From contig OY969604.1 of assembly GCA_963701325.1 (NCBI GenBank), positions 2,604,001 to 2,668,000 of the forward strand: DNA of 64,000 bases. The letters run 5' to 3'. This DNA comes from Bog-756 sp963701325 (GTDB lineage: Bacteria; Actinomycetota; Acidimicrobiia; Acidimicrobiales; RAAP-2). Below are positions 24,019-32,176 of the stretch, piece by piece. The translations under genes and the position numbers were made by a program. Each line of letters opens with the position of its first letter. Position 1 is the first letter of the stretch. Under the pieces are notes generated by a model. It made no database searches, was not told the DNA's origin, and saw nothing but the letters and a program-made list of their open reading frames with translations.

Positions 24019-24699
24019 TCAGGGGGACCAGCTGGTCTGCCCGAAGCGGTAGCCGACCGAGCGCACCGTCTGGATGAGGTGGGCATGCTCCTCGCCGAGC
24101 TTGGCGCGCAGCCGGCGCACGTGGACGTCCACGGTGCGGGCCCCGCCGTAGTACTCGTAGCCCCAGACCCGGCTGAGCAGGGTCTCGCGGGTGAAGACCT
24201 TGCCCGGTCGTGCCGCCAGGAACCGGAGCAACTCGTACTCCATGTAGGTGAGGTCGAGGACCTTGCCGGCAACCGCCGCCTGGTAGGTCTCGAGGTTGAG
24301 GATCAGGGGGCCGTGTTCGAGCAGGTCGGGGCGCAGGCCGCGACCGGTGCGCCAGAACAGGTGTGCCAAGCGCGCGCCGAGCTCCTCGGGGACGACCGGC
24401 TCGAGGCAGAGATCGTCGAACAGGTCCTCGCGCAGCTCGAGCTCTCCGAGCTGTTCGAAAGGCACGATGACCAGGACGGGGGCGAGGGGGACCTCGCGCT
24501 TGCGCAGGTGCCGGCAGAGCTGGAATGCGCTCATCGGGTCGGGCCCGCTACAGATCACCGCACCGCCCCAGCCGTCCTCGGGCTCGTCGACTTCGGCCGA
24601 CTCGGGACGGTCGATCGCGTGCCAGGGATAGCCGGCCCGATCGAGGACGCTGGTCACCGGGGACGGCGGGGCGATCGGATAGCACAGCAGTGGTTCCAT
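24019..24699 (-). CDS. GlnR-like OmpR-family nitrogen regulator (atypical receiver)
   Basis: 226 residues. The C-terminal ~100 residues are an OmpR winged helix: LDLTYMEYELLRFLAARPGKVFTRE, VWGYEYYGGARTVDVHVRRLRAK, TVRSVGYRFG. These read very like actinobacterial GlnR. The N-terminal domain is receiver-like, but the place of the phospho-Asp reads GAVICSGPD, so it should not be phosphorylated, again as in GlnR. Adjacency to two glutamine synthetase genes on the same strand and a GlnR-box-like site upstream of glnII support a role in nitrogen control. GGGGGAG precedes the ATG by about eight nt. Symbol withheld because orthology was not tested. Confidence 0.82.
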   Translation of the reverse strand: MEPLLCYPIAPPSPVTSVLDRAGYPWHAIDRPESAEVDEPEDGWGGAVICSGPDPMSAFQLCRHLRKREVPLAPVLVIVPFEQLGELELREDLFDDLCLEPVVPEELGARLAHLFWRTGRGLRPDLLEHGPLILNLETYQAAVAGKVLDLTYMEYELLRFLAARPGKVFTRETLLSRVWGYEYYGGARTVDVHVRRLRAKLGEEHAHLIQTVRSVGYRFGQTSWSP

Positions 24700-24762
24700 T
24701 GCGTCGCTCCCCCTTTCTCGGTGACGGTGGCTGGTCCGGTAGTCGGGCCTTGCCCGGGATGG

Positions 24763-26127
24763 CTAGAGCAGCGGCAGGTAGCGATCGAGTTCGAACTGGG
24801 TGACGTGGGCCTTGTACCCCGCCCACTCCTCGCGCTTGTTGCGGATGAACCACTCGAAGACATGGTCGCCGAGGGTGACGGCCAGCAGTTCGGACTCCTC
24901 CATCCGGACAAGGGCCTCGTTGAGGCTGCCAGGAAGGTGGAGGATGCCCTTGTTGGCGAGCTCCTCGGGGCTGAGGGAGAAGAGGTTGGCATCGGCTTCG
25001 GGCGGCAGCTCGTACCCCTCCTCGATGCCCCGCAGGCCGGCGGCCAGGATGACCGCGAAGGCCAGGTACGGGTTGCAGGCACTGTCCGGCGCGCGGTACT
25101 CGACGCGGGTCGACTCCGATTTCCCTGTCTTGACCACCGGAACCCGGACCAGGGCGGAGCGGTTGTTGCGGGCCCACGAGACGTGGATCGGGGCCTCGTA
25201 CCCGGAGACGAGCCGCTTGTAGGAGTTGACCCACTGGTTGGTCACTGCGGTGATCTCGCCGGCGTGGCGGAGCAGACCGGCGATGAACTGCTCGGCCACC
25301 TCGGAGAGCCCGCCCGGCCGTTCGAGATCGACGAAGGCGTTGGTGTCGCCTTCGAAGAGCGACATGTGGGTGTGCATGCCCGACCCCTGGACGCCTGCGA
25401 GGGGCTTGGGCATGAAGCTCGCGAACACCCCCTGCTCGCGGGCCATCTCCTTGACCACCAGCCGTACGGTCATCACCGTGTCGGCCATGGTGAGGGCATC
25501 GGTGTAGCGGAGATCGATCTCGTGCTGGCTCGGAGCGTCCTCGTGCTGGGCGTGCTCGACCGGGATGCCCATCTCCTCGAGGGTGAGCACGGTCCGCTGG
25601 CGGATGTCGCTCGCTCGGTCCGCGACGGTGAGCTCGAAGTACGAGCCGGAGTCGAGGGTGGCCGGGGCGTGTGAGGGGTCTCCGTCTGCGAAGTAGAAGA
25701 ACTCCATCTCCGGGGCGGCGAAGAAGGTGAACCCGCGGCTGCTGGCCCGATCCAGGGTCCTGCGCAGCACGTGGCGGGGACAGCCCTGGAAGGGGGAGCC
25801 GTCGAGGTCGACGATGTCGCAGAACACCCGGGCCACCTGGGCGACGGGTCCCTCGCCGTTCGTGCCGGGCCCGCCGTGGCCGTGCCAGGGGAGCAGCTGA
25901 AAGGTGTTGGCATCCGGCCGCGCCAGCACGTCGGACTCCTGCACCCGGCTGAACCCGTCGATGGCGGACCCGTCGAAGGTCATCCCCTCGTCGAGCGCGT
26001 TCTCGAGCTCGGCCGGGGTGATGCTGAACGTCTTGGGTGTCCCGAGGACGTCGGTGAACCAGAGCTGGACGAACCGGATGCCGCGCTCCTCGACGGTCCG
26101 CAGGACGTACTCCTCCTGACTCCTCAT
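24763..26127 (-). CDS. glnA: Glutamine synthetase type I (GlnA, non-adenylylated type)
   Basis: 454 residues with the GSI landmarks: FTDVLGTPKTFSIT and DGSAIDGFSR near the N-terminus, PEMEFFYF and EDAPSQHEIDL metal/glutamate loops, QGSGMHTHMSL, and NNRSALVRVP with YRAPDSACNPYLAFA. It makes glutamine from glutamate, NH3 and ATP as a dodecamer. The adenylylation-loop tyrosine of beta-type enzymes is replaced (NLFSLSPEE), and the length is that of GSI-alpha, so control is more likely transcriptional or by feedback. It lies between the GlnR-like gene (63 bp downstream) and glnII (116 bp upstream), all on one strand. Confidence 0.92.
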   Translation of the reverse strand: MRSQEEYVLRTVEERGIRFVQLWFTDVLGTPKTFSITPAELENALDEGMTFDGSAIDGFSRVQESDVLARPDANTFQLLPWHGHGGPGTNGEGPVAQVARVFCDIVDLDGSPFQGCPRHVLRRTLDRASSRGFTFFAAPEMEFFYFADGDPSHAPATLDSGSYFELTVADRASDIRQRTVLTLEEMGIPVEHAQHEDAPSQHEIDLRYTDALTMADTVMTVRLVVKEMAREQGVFASFMPKPLAGVQGSGMHTHMSLFEGDTNAFVDLERPGGLSEVAEQFIAGLLRHAGEITAVTNQWVNSYKRLVSGYEAPIHVSWARNNRSALVRVPVVKTGKSESTRVEYRAPDSACNPYLAFAVILAAGLRGIEEGYELPPEADANLFSLSPEELANKGILHLPGSLNEALVRMEESELLAVTLGDHVFEWFIRNKREEWAGYKAHVTQFELDRYLPLL

Positions 26128-26243
26128 GGGGTCGGAGTCCTGCGTGGGTTGGGCGCGCTGGGGGAGGGTGTCACGGGGGTCGATCCCCTCATTCTCGCAG
26201 CTGGCGGTCGTACCGGTCGACGATCGTGTCTCCGCCCGGGTGG

Positions 26244-27254
26244 TCAGCTCCCGGCGGCCTCGCCACAGACGGTCTCCACCAGGACGCCGGTCACCTGGTA
26301 GGGGTCCATGTTGGCGTTCGGCCGACGATCCTCGAGCCAGCCCTTCTTGGCCTTGGCCACCGCCCACGGGATGCGGATGGAGGCGCCGCGGTCCGAGGTG
26401 CCGTAGCTGAACGTGGTGAAGTGAGCGGTCTCGTGGGCACCGGTCAGGCGGCTCTCGATGCCCACGCCGTAGACGGCGATGTGCTCGTCGATGCGCTTCC
26501 CGATCGCCTCGCAGCCGGCGATGATGGCATCCCACCCGCCCTCGTCGCGCATCGCCTTGGTCGAGAAGTTGGTGTGGGCGCCCGCCCCGTTCCAGTCGCC
26601 GAGGATCGGCTTGGGCTCGAGGGTGGCGAAGACGCCGAAGTCCTCGGCGATGCGGAACAGCAGCCACCGGGCCACCCAGAGATGGTCCGAGATCTCGAGC
26701 GGCGGGAGCACACCGACCTGGAACTCCCACTGCCCCATCATCACCTCGGCGTTGGTCCCCTCGATGGCCAGCCCGGCGTCGATGCAGGCCGCGGTGTGCA
26801 GCTCCACGATCTCGCGGCCGGGCATCTTGTCGCCCCCGACCCCGCAGTAGTACGGACCCTGGGGGGCCGGGTAGCCGACCGCAGGCCAGCCGAGCGGGCG
26901 GCCGTCCTTGAAGAAGGTGTACTCCTGCTCGATGCCGAACATCGGCTCCTGGTCGGCGTAGCGCTCGGCGATCTCGCGCAGCCGGGCCCGCGTATTGGTG
27001 GGATGGGGTGTGAAGTCGGTGAGCTCGACTTCGCACATCACGAGCTTGTCGTCGGGGCCGCGCAGGGGGTCCGGGCAGACGAAGACAGGACGGAGGACGC
27101 AGTCGGAGTCGTGCCCGAGGGCCTGGTTGGTGCTCGATCCGTCGAAGCCCCAGATGCCGGGCTCGTCACCGTCGGGCACGATCTTGGTCTTGCTCCGGAG
27201 GAGCGGCGACGGCTCGGTCCCGTCGATCCAGATGTACTCAGCTTGATACGGCAC
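26244..27254 (-). CDS. glnII: Glutamine synthetase type II (GlnII, eukaryotic type)
   Basis: 336 residues, the usual GSII length. Motifs include YIWIDGTEPSPLLRSKTK, GFDGSSTNQALGHDSD, the ATP/glutamate block FGIEQEYTFF, GPYYCGVGGDK and NGAGAHTNFSTKAMR. GSII is common beside GSI in soil actinobacteria and is usually switched on under nitrogen limitation by GlnR. The GTG at 27254 has AGGAG five nt upstream and the sequence begins PYQAEYIWID as in other GSII. A box with 11-bp spaced GlnR-like half sites is 157 bp upstream. Divergent from nadE, whose product uses glutamine. Confidence 0.92.
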   Translation of the reverse strand: MPYQAEYIWIDGTEPSPLLRSKTKIVPDGDEPGIWGFDGSSTNQALGHDSDCVLRPVFVCPDPLRGPDDKLVMCEVELTDFTPHPTNTRARLREIAERYADQEPMFGIEQEYTFFKDGRPLGWPAVGYPAPQGPYYCGVGGDKMPGREIVELHTAACIDAGLAIEGTNAEVMMGQWEFQVGVLPPLEISDHLWVARWLLFRIAEDFGVFATLEPKPILGDWNGAGAHTNFSTKAMRDEGGWDAIIAGCEAIGKRIDEHIAVYGVGIESRLTGAHETAHFTTFSYGTSDRGASIRIPWAVAKAKKGWLEDRRPNANMDPYQVTGVLVETVCGEAAGS

Positions 27255-27410
27255 GTGCGCTCCTCTGCTCCTCGGTCGTGATGCTCGGTTGTTCGATGGC
27301 CCTGCTGCCCGGCCGAACGGCCTCACAGCCCGAGCGGCACGCTACCGGACCCCGACCGGTCAGGACCGACGGACCGCGGTTGCGCGAACACCGCACTATC
27401 GCAGGGGGCC

Positions 27411-27438
27411 GTTTCCCCACCGTTACCCCGTTGTGAAC
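27411..27438 (-). promoter_or_regulatory. GlnR-box-like site upstream of glnII
   Basis: On the minus strand three 5-mers, TTCAC, GTAAC and GAAAC, are each separated by exactly six nt. This matches the streptomycete GlnR pattern (gTnAC-n6-GaAAC repeated at 11 bp), which is known from the literature. It is in the ~250-bp glnII/nadE intergenic region, 157 bp before glnII. Confidence 0.55.
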
Positions 27439-27493
27439 GGACGATGAACTCAAGCGTGTGGGACCGCCCCCGTGGAGCTCTCGGCGGCCCCGG

Positions 27494-27499
27494 TAAGCT
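27494..27499 (+). promoter_or_regulatory. Candidate -10 TAAGCT, leaderless nadE
   Basis: TAAGCT, six nt (GGGGCG), then the ATG of nadE at 27506. Confidence 0.5.
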
Positions 27500-27505
27500 G
27501 GGGCG

Positions 27506-29266
27506 ATGCCTCGGATACGGGTTGCCGCCTGCCAGATCGACACGGTGGTCGGCGATCTGTCCGGCAACGCCGAACGGATCGGTGAGGCCCTCTCGGTCGC
27601 CCAACGGTCGGGCGCGGATCTGGCCGTGTTCCCCGAGCTCACGGTCACCGGCTACCCGCCCGAGGACCTCCTCGGGCGTCCCGCCTTCGTGGCCGACAAC
27701 CTGGCGGTGTTCGCCGAGGTGGCCGCCGCCACCGACGAGTGCGCCGCGGTGGTCGGCTACGTCGACGTGCTCCCCGACGGCCGGTTGGTCAACGCTGCCG
27801 CGCTCTGCCGCGGGGGCGAGGTCGTGGGGTGCTACCACAAGCGGCTTCTGCCCAACTACGGCGTCTTCGACGAGCAGCGCTGGTTCGCATCGGGAGCCGG
27901 ACCCTCCACCCTCTTCGGTGTCGCCGGCATCCCCGTCGGGGTCACCATCTGTGAGGACATGTGGATGCCCGCCGGCCCGATGACCGAGCAGGCGTCGGCC
28001 GGCGCGCACCTGCTCGTGAACCTGAATGCCTCCCCGTACTCGCGCGGCCGTCGGACGGAACGGCTCGCGGTGCTGTGTGCGCGCGCAGCCGAGACCGGAT
28101 GCGCGATCGTCTACGTCAATCAGGTCGGAGGCCAGGACGAGCTCGTCTTCGACGGCGCCTCGCTGGTGGTCGACAGCCAGGGCACGGTGGTGGCCTCGGC
28201 CGTCCAGTTCGCCGAGGAGGTCCTCGTGACCGACCTCGAGGTGGCCGTCCCGGCCGCAGATGCCGGTCACCCGGGGGGACCGGCGGTACCGGTAACCGCG
28301 TCCAGCCGGGCCACGGGGAGCCCGTCGGTGCACCCGGTCGCGGCAGTGCTCGACCCGGTGGCTGAGGTCTACGAGGCGCTCGTGCTCGGGACCCGCGACT
28401 ACCTCGCCAAGAACGATTTCGGCGATGCGGTCATCGGACTGTCCGGGGGGATCGACTCCTCGCTGGTGGCGGCTGTCGCCGTCGACGCCATCGGCGCGGA
28501 ACACGTCCACGGGGTCACCATGCCCTCGCGCTACTCGAGCGAGGGATCGGTGTCCGACGCGGTCGCCCTGGGCGCCAACCTGGGCATCGACGTCCGTAGT
28601 GCGCCCATCGAGGTCGCCCACCGGGCGTTGACCACGACCCTGGCACCACTCGTCGGCGGCGAGCCCGAGGGCCTCACCGACGAGAATCTGCAGAGCCGTA
28701 TCCGCGGCGTCCTGCTCATGGCCCTGTCCAACGCACACGGATGGATCGTGCTCACCACCGGCAACAAGAGCGAGATGGCCACCGGCTACTCGACCCTCTA
28801 CGGCGACTCGGCCGGCGGGTTCGCAGTGATCAAGGACGTGTCCAAGACGCTGGTCTACGAGCTCTGCCGGTACCGCAACGCCCGGGCGGGGTTCGCGCTC
28901 ATCCCCGAGGCGGTGCTGACCAAGGCCCCCTCGGCCGAGCTCCGCCCCGACCAGCGCGATGACGAGTCCCTCCCGCCCTACTCGGTGCTCGACCCGGTGA
29001 TGGCCGGATACGTCGAGGCCGACCGATCGGCCGACGATCTGGTGGCCGAGGGGTTCGACCCCGCCGTGGTGGCCCGCGTGGTCGGACTCGTCGACCGGGC
29101 CGAGTACAAGCGCCGCCAGATGCCGCCCGGCGTGCGGATCTCCGGCAAGGCGTTCGGGCGGGACCGCCGCATGCCCATCACCAATCGCTACCGGGCGGTC
29201 GGCGCCTCGGTCGTGCCGTCCTCGTCGCCCACCCCGCCGGTCGAAGAGACCCAGGCCGTTGTCTGA
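27506..29266 (+). CDS. nadE: Glutamine-dependent NAD+ synthetase
   Basis: 586 residues in two domains. Residues ~1-270 are a carbon-nitrogen hydrolase (glutaminase) with the triad in FPELTVTGYPPEDLL (Glu), YHKRLLPNYGVFDE (Lys) and VTICEDMW (Cys). Residues ~290-560 are the NAD synthase with the PP-loop GLSGGIDSSLVAAVA, LTTGNKSEMATGYSTLYGD and the late block KRRQMPPGVRISGKAFGRDRR. It amidates nicotinic acid adenine dinucleotide using glutamine-derived ammonia channelled between domains. Divergent from glnII; the downstream TTG gene overlaps its last codons. Confidence 0.93.
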   Translation: MPRIRVAACQIDTVVGDLSGNAERIGEALSVAQRSGADLAVFPELTVTGYPPEDLLGRPAFVADNLAVFAEVAAATDECAAVVGYVDVLPDGRLVNAAALCRGGEVVGCYHKRLLPNYGVFDEQRWFASGAGPSTLFGVAGIPVGVTICEDMWMPAGPMTEQASAGAHLLVNLNASPYSRGRRTERLAVLCARAAETGCAIVYVNQVGGQDELVFDGASLVVDSQGTVVASAVQFAEEVLVTDLEVAVPAADAGHPGGPAVPVTASSRATGSPSVHPVAAVLDPVAEVYEALVLGTRDYLAKNDFGDAVIGLSGGIDSSLVAAVAVDAIGAEHVHGVTMPSRYSSEGSVSDAVALGANLGIDVRSAPIEVAHRALTTTLAPLVGGEPEGLTDENLQSRIRGVLLMALSNAHGWIVLTTGNKSEMATGYSTLYGDSAGGFAVIKDVSKTLVYELCRYRNARAGFALIPEAVLTKAPSAELRPDQRDDESLPPYSVLDPVMAGYVEADRSADDLVAEGFDPAVVARVVGLVDRAEYKRRQMPPGVRISGKAFGRDRRMPITNRYRAVGASVVPSSSPTPPVEETQAVV

Positions 29267-29984
29267 GGCCACCCTCCCCGGCGAGGTGCCGGGAGTGGTC
29301 GACGGGGTGCTGGTCGGGAACGTCGGGAACGGCCGGGTCGCCGACCTCCCGACCGCCTTCCCACTCGGGACGACCGCCGCCCTGGTCGGGGAGTACCGAT
29401 GGATCGAGACCGCGCTCTACGAGACCCTGGGGGCCTGGGTGCGAGAACTGCCGGTCGCGGCCGTGCAGGTCCATCTCGACGGTCAGAGCATGCGGCACGC
29501 CTGGCACGCCGAGCTGTGGGGCGATCGCCTGCCCGTCCTGAGCGGTGTGGACCCGGACCAACTCACCCAACCCTCGGTGGCCTCGTCCGCGCTCTTCGCC
29601 GCCCTCGACGGTGCAGTCGCGTCAGTCCACGATTCCGGCTCGACCTGGTCGGTGACCGACGAGCCGACCGACCGCCCGGGAGCCCTCCCGCGTCTGGCCG
29701 GCCTCTACCGCGTGGTCCTGCCCCGGCTGGTGACCTCGTACACCCGCCATCTGCAGGCGACGGCGTCGGTGGCCGACGGGCCGCTGCGCCGCGCCCTCCG
29801 GCTCGTCCTGCGCGACGAGATCGAGGACTGGGCGGCGGGGGAGCGCCTCGTCCAACGCCTGGTCACCGGGCCGCACGACGTCGCCGCGGTCTACGGATTC
29901 CAGGAGCGACTCGAGTCGGCGGTGGTCGCCGCCGGTGCCCGCGCGGGGCTGGTCACCCTGCCCGCCTCGGTGCCGGCGGACTGA
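29259..29984 (+). CDS. Hypothetical protein, possibly ferritin-like helical fold
   Basis: 241 residues, TTG start inside the last codons of nadE, so translationally coupled. The sequence is mostly helical. VGEYRWIETALYETLGAWVREL and RHAWHAELWGDRLPVLS resemble the Glu/His-bearing helices of ferritin-like di-iron proteins of the MiaE/PaaC kind, and ALRLVLRDEIEDWAAGERL could supply a second metal helix. This resemblance is my pattern reading and no family is claimed. Coupling to nadE is the only functional hint. Confidence 0.6.
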   Translation: MSEATLPGEVPGVVDGVLVGNVGNGRVADLPTAFPLGTTAALVGEYRWIETALYETLGAWVRELPVAAVQVHLDGQSMRHAWHAELWGDRLPVLSGVDPDQLTQPSVASSALFAALDGAVASVHDSGSTWSVTDEPTDRPGALPRLAGLYRVVLPRLVTSYTRHLQATASVADGPLRRALRLVLRDEIEDWAAGERLVQRLVTGPHDVAAVYGFQERLESAVVAAGARAGLVTLPASVPAD

Positions 29985-30144
29985 GGGAGCACCCACCGTG
30001 ACCAGGCCCTGCGTTCGGGGGGCTTGACGCTGTCCGGTAAACTTCGGAAGCAGCAATCGTTGCGCCCGACAACGCCAGGCCTGCGTCGCCCACCCCGCTC
30101 TGCGGGGTACCCCGAATCCTGAGGCGATCCCGAGGCCTGGTCTC

Positions 30145-30160
30145 CCCCACCGCGGTGGGG
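30145..30160. repeat. 16-bp perfect GC palindrome just before the sigma gene
   Basis: CCCCACCGCGGTGGGG lies 16 bp before the preferred GTG of the sigma-70 gene and would form a tight leader hairpin or act as an operator. It overlaps the alternative GTG at 30155, which argues against that start. Confidence 0.4.
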
Positions 30161-30175
30161 AACACGAAGGACCCG

Positions 30176-31120
30176 GTGAAGTTGGCAAAGGAGCGCCTCG
30201 AGCGAGACGACGAGGATCTGGTTCGGTTGTATCTGACCGACATCGGACAGTACCCGTTGCTCACCAAGGACGACGAGGTGCGATTGGCTCAGGCCATCGA
30301 GGCCGGGCGGGAGGCCGACGGGCAGCTGGCTTCGGCGCCGAAGGGACTGACCCCGGCCAAGCGCCGGGAACTGCGGCGCACCACCCTTCAGGGGGAAGCC
30401 GCTCAGCAGACGTTCGTCCAGTCCAACCTCCGCCTGGTTGTCTCCATCGCCAAGAAGTACCAGGCCTCCGGGCTCCCTCTCCTCGATCTCATCCAGGAGG
30501 GCAACCTCGGCCTCATGCACGCCGTCGAGAAGTTCGACTGGCGGAAGGGATTCAAGTTCTCGACGTACGCCACGTGGTGGATCCGCCAGGCCATCACCCG
30601 CGGCATCGCCAACACCGGCCGGACCATCCGCCTGCCCGTCCACGCCGGCGACACGCTGGCCCGGGTACAGAAGGCGCAGGCGAGGCTCGAGCTCAAGTAC
30701 GGCCGACCGGCAACCCTGGCAGAGCTCGGCGCCGAGGTCGAGATGCCCGAGGACAAACTGGTGGAGGCACTCCGCTTCCGCGCAGAGCCCCTCTCGCTCT
30801 CCGAGCCGCTGCGCGAGGACGGCGACGCGGAGCTCGGCGATGTGGTCGAAGACCGTTCTGCCGAGTCTCCCTTCGAGGTGGCAGCCGTCTCGTTGCTTCC
30901 CGAGGAGATCGGCCGCCTGCTCTCACCCCTCGACGAGCGTGAGCGCGAGATCCTCCGGCTCCGGTTCGGCCTCGACCGGGGTGAGCCCCGCACGCTCGAG
31001 GAAGTCGGGGAGCACTTCAACCTGACCCGGGAGCGCATCCGTCAGATCGAGGCGCGGGCCATGTCCAAGTTGCGCCACCCGTCGTCGGACACCGGCGCAC
31101 GGGACCTGCTCACGGTCTGA
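30176..31120 (+). CDS. Sigma-70 family RNA polymerase sigma factor (group 1/2, SigA/SigB-like)
   Basis: About 314 residues with regions 1.2 (DLVRLYLTDIGQYPLLTKDDEV), 2 (NLRLVVSIAKKYQASGLPLLDLIQEGN and FKFSTYATWWIRQAI), 3 and 4 (LEEVGEHFNLTRERIRQIEARAMSKLRHP). No region 1.1 extension is present, so it is either a short principal sigma or a SigB/HrdB-like group 2 factor. The domain set predicts recognition of TTGACA/TANNNT promoters. GTG 30176 is preferred, with GAAGGA four nt upstream; GTG 30155 has no ribosome site and sits in a palindrome. The 5' leader (~170 bp) contains that palindrome and a CCCCGC/GCGGGG hairpin. Confidence 0.88.
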   Translation: MKLAKERLERDDEDLVRLYLTDIGQYPLLTKDDEVRLAQAIEAGREADGQLASAPKGLTPAKRRELRRTTLQGEAAQQTFVQSNLRLVVSIAKKYQASGLPLLDLIQEGNLGLMHAVEKFDWRKGFKFSTYATWWIRQAITRGIANTGRTIRLPVHAGDTLARVQKAQARLELKYGRPATLAELGAEVEMPEDKLVEALRFRAEPLSLSEPLREDGDAELGDVVEDRSAESPFEVAAVSLLPEEIGRLLSPLDEREREILRLRFGLDRGEPRTLEEVGEHFNLTRERIRQIEARAMSKLRHPSSDTGARDLLTV

Positions 31121-31167
31121 GTCCACGGGGCGGGGCAACGCCCCTGGCCGGCCACCATGGGAGCGGG

Positions 31168-31173
31168 TACGCT
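31168..31173 (+). promoter_or_regulatory. Candidate -10 TACGCT before the 24-aa gene
   Basis: TACGCT, eight nt, then ATG at 31182. Confidence 0.4.
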
Positions 31174-31181
31174 CTCTGCCC

Positions 31182-31256
31182 ATGAAGAAGCTCGTGATCC
31201 TCGCTGTCATCATCATCCTCGGTGCGGTCGCCGCCAAGCGGTTGCGCTCGACCTGA
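31182..31256 (+). CDS. Single-pass membrane micropeptide, 24 aa
   Basis: ATG to TGA in 25 codons: MKK, a hydrophobic run LVILAVIIILGAVAA, then KRLRST. A charged start, a 15-residue membrane stretch and a positive tail are what a short single-pass peptide or holin-like/regulatory micropeptide looks like. A TACGCT -10-like hexamer eight nt upstream and no competing gene support expression. It lies alone between the sigma gene and a convergent HAD gene. Function unknown. Confidence 0.5.
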   Translation: MKKLVILAVIIILGAVAAKRLRST

Positions 31257-31382
31257 GCCACCCCGCGTGAGTCCGGCCGCGGGCAGGGTCCACCGGGGTA
31301 GCGGGTCCCACCACGCGACCTGCGATATCGCGCGCCCTCTCCGGGGTGCACGCCGGTCGCGACGAGGGCCGGGCGCGAACGC

Positions 31383-32171
31383 CTAGGCCCGCGGGCGCCG
31401 TGCGAGGCGCCACGCGGCCACGATGCCGACGGTGGCGACCACGGTCACCCCGGCCGCTGTCGCGGTGATCGGCAGGCTGGGTACCGAGACCCGGTCCCGC
31501 AGACGCACCGGCTTGGTGAAGTGCATGACCTCCCACTCGCGCTCGCGTGCCACCTTGGCCAGCACGCGGTCGGGGTTCACGGCCACCGGGTGGCCCACCG
31601 CCTCCAGCATGGGCAGGTCGGTGTACGAGTCCGAGTACGCCGAAGACTCGGAGAGGTCGAGGTCCTCCCGTTCCGCGAGGGCTCGCATGGCCTCGGCCTT
31701 GAAGGGACCGTACGCGTAGAAGTCCATCTCTCCCGCGTAGCGACCCTCCTCGTCGACCACCGCCCGCGTGGCGATGCACCCGTCGACCCCCAAGTGCTCG
31801 GCGAGTGGTTCCACGATCTCCTCGGGTGCCGCCGACACCAGGTAGACGCGGTGACCCGCAGCCCGGTGGGCCTCGATGAGGTCGAGGGCCTCCGCGAAGA
31901 TGATCGGCTCGACCGTCTCCTCGAGTGCCTCCCGCACGATCTCCCGGATCTGCTCCCGGTCCCAGCCCTTGGTCAGCATGAGCATCGACTCGCGCACCCG
32001 GGCCAGCTTCTGCTCGCTCGCGCCGAGGTGGAGGTAGATGATCTGGGACACCACGGAGCGCGCGATGAGCCTGCGGTTGATCAGCCCGCCCCTGTAGAAG
32101 GGCCGCCCGAACGCTGCGATCGACGCCTTGGCGATGACGGTCTTGTCCAGGTCGAAGAAGGCGGCCCGCAT
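31383..32171 (-). CDS. HAD-superfamily (IB, SerB-like) hydrolase with C-terminal membrane helix
   Basis: 262 residues. Motif I is FFDLDKTV (nucleophile Asp and acid/base Asp), motif II lies near YLVSAAPEEIVEPLA, and the late metal Asp is in SAYSDSYTDLPMLEAVG. This matches the HAD-IB subfamily of SerB-like phosphatases, such as those acting on phosphoserine or lysophosphatidate. The final ~30 residues (TATAAGVTVVATVGIVAAWRLA) form one membrane anchor, as in actinobacterial members. The start is five bp past the stop of the TrkA-type gene, so it belongs to the CeoB-CeoC operon. The substrate is not evident. Confidence 0.85.
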   Translation of the reverse strand: MRAAFFDLDKTVIAKASIAAFGRPFYRGGLINRRLIARSVVSQIIYLHLGASEQKLARVRESMLMLTKGWDREQIREIVREALEETVEPIIFAEALDLIEAHRAAGHRVYLVSAAPEEIVEPLAEHLGVDGCIATRAVVDEEGRYAGEMDFYAYGPFKAEAMRALAEREDLDLSESSAYSDSYTDLPMLEAVGHPVAVNPDRVLAKVAREREWEVMHFTKPVRLRDRVSVPSLPITATAAGVTVVATVGIVAAWRLARRPRA

Positions 32172-32176
32172 GGCGG

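Noticed and set aside
26128..26243. A GlnR-type box upstream of glnA
   Set aside because: I looked for half sites at 11-bp spacing in this gap and found none convincing; only the glnII upstream region has the pattern.
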